NCBI GenBank assembly: GCA_900299065.1
Contig: OMIJ01000294.1
Location: 1 to 6,593, forward strand
Length of the DNA stretch: 6,593 bases
Reading direction: 5' to 3'
Source of the DNA: Hyphomicrobiales bacterium
GTDB lineage: Bacteria; Pseudomonadota; Alphaproteobacteria; Rhizobiales; Beijerinckiaceae
Under the pieces are notes generated by a model. The model was not told where the DNA came from and ran no database searches. It saw nothing but the letters and a program-made list of their open reading frames with translations. Every line of letters starts with the position of its first letter. Position 1 is the first letter of the stretch. Below are positions 5,635-6,593 of this stretch, one piece after another. The position numbers and the translations under genes are program-made.

Positions 5635-6593
5635 ATGACGGGTTCACACACAAAGCCTTTGGCTGGCGGGGCCCGCCCCTTTGGAACCACGCAACTAAAA
5701 GTCAGCGCTTTGGGCTATGGCGCTATGGAGCTCTCTGGCCCGCCGCGGGCGCGTGATCTTGCTGAAAGCCAAGTAATCCAATTTATCCATGCGCTGTCCG
5801 ATCATGGCATCAATTATATTGATACGTCGATTGACTATGGGCTGAGTGAGAGCCTGATTGGCAAGGCTCTCGTCGATCGGCGCTCCAGTTATATTCTGGC
5901 ATCCAAATGCGCCTGTCAGGCCGGGCTCGCCATTGGTGATCATGGCGAAAGCCATATTTACACGGCACAGAATGTGATTGCCGGAGTAGAGCAAAGTCTG
6001 AAGAGGTTGCGCACGGATTATTTGGATGTGGTGCAAGTGCATGGCAATCCAACCCGCCGCGAATTGGAAGATGGCGGAGTGATTGACGCGCTGCAAAGCC
6101 TCCACACAAGGGGCCTTGTCCGCTATTTTGGTCTTTCCTCGCGCTTGCCTCTATTGGCCGAATTTGTCGAGGTTGATTCTTTCAGTGTCTTCCAAGTTCC
6201 CTATTCTGCTTTGCAAAGAACCAATGAGGCGATCATTCAAACCCTCAAAAACAAGGGCAAAGCCATTGTTGCACGGGGCGTGACAGGACGTGGCGCCCCT
6301 TCAAAAGGCTGGGCGACCCGCCCCATTGGCACGGCTCAGGGTGAGGTTCAGGCTTTATGGGAGAAGGCAGGACTGGATGACCTCATTGAGGATATGGAGC
6401 CGATCGAATTCATGATCCGATTTGCCCTGACCAATCCCGATCTTTCGGTGGCACTGGTGGCCACCACCAATCTGGCGCACCTCAAGGCCAATATTGCCAG
6501 TGCCGCCAAGGGGCCATTACCGCCGCAACTTTATAATGCGGTCTGCGCGAGGCTGAACGCCGCCGGGGGCGGTCCGGGCGAGGGGGTTTACAA
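5635..6593 (+). CDS. Aldo/keto reductase, 3' end outside window
   Basis: The gene starts at ATG 5635 behind a strong AGGGGGA and stays open to the window edge, giving 319 residues without a stop. Homology to aldo/keto reductases begins at about residue 15 (RPFGTTQLKVSALGYGAMEL). The NAD(P)H-dependent family reduces aldehydes and ketones on an (alpha/beta)8 barrel. The catalytic tetrad is intact: Asp63 and Tyr68 in YIDTSIDYG (61-69), Lys91 in LASKCAC (88-94), and His136 in VVQVHGN (132-138). Other barrel elements are GLVRYFGLSS (160-169), FQVPYSALQR (186-195), VARGVTGRG (212-220), and the C-terminal VALVATTNLAHLKANI (272-287), which is the usual cofactor-binding end. Members of this type are about 320-330 residues, so only a few codons are probably missing. 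The last codons become very GC- and Gly-rich (NAAGGGPGEG). The substrate cannot be inferred. It is transcribed divergently from hemC, 139 bases away, which does not by itself suggest a role in heme synthesis. Confidence 0.92.
   Translation, partial: MTGSHTKPLAGGARPFGTTQLKVSALGYGAMELSGPPRARDLAESQVIQFIHALSDHGINYIDTSIDYGLSESLIGKALVDRRSSYILASKCACQAGLAIGDHGESHIYTAQNVIAGVEQSLKRLRTDYLDVVQVHGNPTRRELEDGGVIDALQSLHTRGLVRYFGLSSRLPLLAEFVEVDSFSVFQVPYSALQRTNEAIIQTLKNKGKAIVARGVTGRGAPSKGWATRPIGTAQGEVQALWEKAGLDDLIEDMEPIEFMIRFALTNPDLSVALVATTNLAHLKANIASAAKGPLPPQLYNAVCARLNAAGGGPGEGVY

Noticed and set aside
5695..6105. 136-residue minus-strand open frame
   Set aside because: It is antisense to the aldo/keto reductase gene, whose catalytic tetrad is intact in the other strand.

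Overview
This window looks like a chromosomal segment of an aerobic alphaproteobacterium with moderate GC (roughly half by eye, not counted). HemF ends directly at a short 'MPPRVRWP' tail, as I recall for alphaproteobacterial HemF proteins, and the IDI, HemE and HemC sequences also look proteobacterial. I cannot name a genus. The oxygen-dependent coproporphyrinogen oxidase (HemF) suggests an aerobic or facultative lifestyle. Type I IDI next to tetrapyrrole genes would suit an organism with high porphyrin and isoprenoid demand, possibly a phototroph, but no photosynthesis gene is present here.

Layout. (1) Positions 1-1944, plus strand: the C-terminal 647 residues of a large, cysteine-free, repeat-rich protein whose start lies outside the window; it is probably exported or surface-exposed. 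A hairpin followed by a T-run directly after its stop codon looks like its intrinsic terminator. (2) Positions 1941-5495, minus strand: a tight four-gene set read in the order hemC, hemE, hemF, idi, with gaps of 26-44 bases. It covers hydroxymethylbilane synthase, uroporphyrinogen decarboxylase, aerobic coproporphyrinogen III oxidase and type I isopentenyl-diphosphate isomerase. The last gene overlaps the stop codon of the convergent repeat protein, and the repeat protein's terminator lies inside the idi coding sequence. (3) Positions 5496-5634: a short divergent intergenic region with small inverted repeats. (4) Position 5635 to the window end, plus strand: an aldo/keto reductase with an intact catalytic tetrad, running off the right edge near its expected C-terminus.

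How the genes work together. HemC, HemE and HemF carry out three steps of the route from porphobilinogen to protoporphyrinogen IX. The step between HemC and HemE (uroporphyrinogen III synthase, HemD) is not encoded here. IDI balances IPP and DMAPP for the isoprenoid tails of quinones, heme a or o, carotenoids or bacteriochlorophyll, so the operon would couple tetrapyrrole and isoprenoid supply. The aldo/keto reductase and the repeat protein have no evident functional link to this operon.

I see no RNA gene, CRISPR array, insertion sequence or other mobile element, and no gene-free stretch over 300 bases. I see no clear new biological system. The most unusual parts are the repeat protein and the hemCEF-idi arrangement with its overlapping convergent end.
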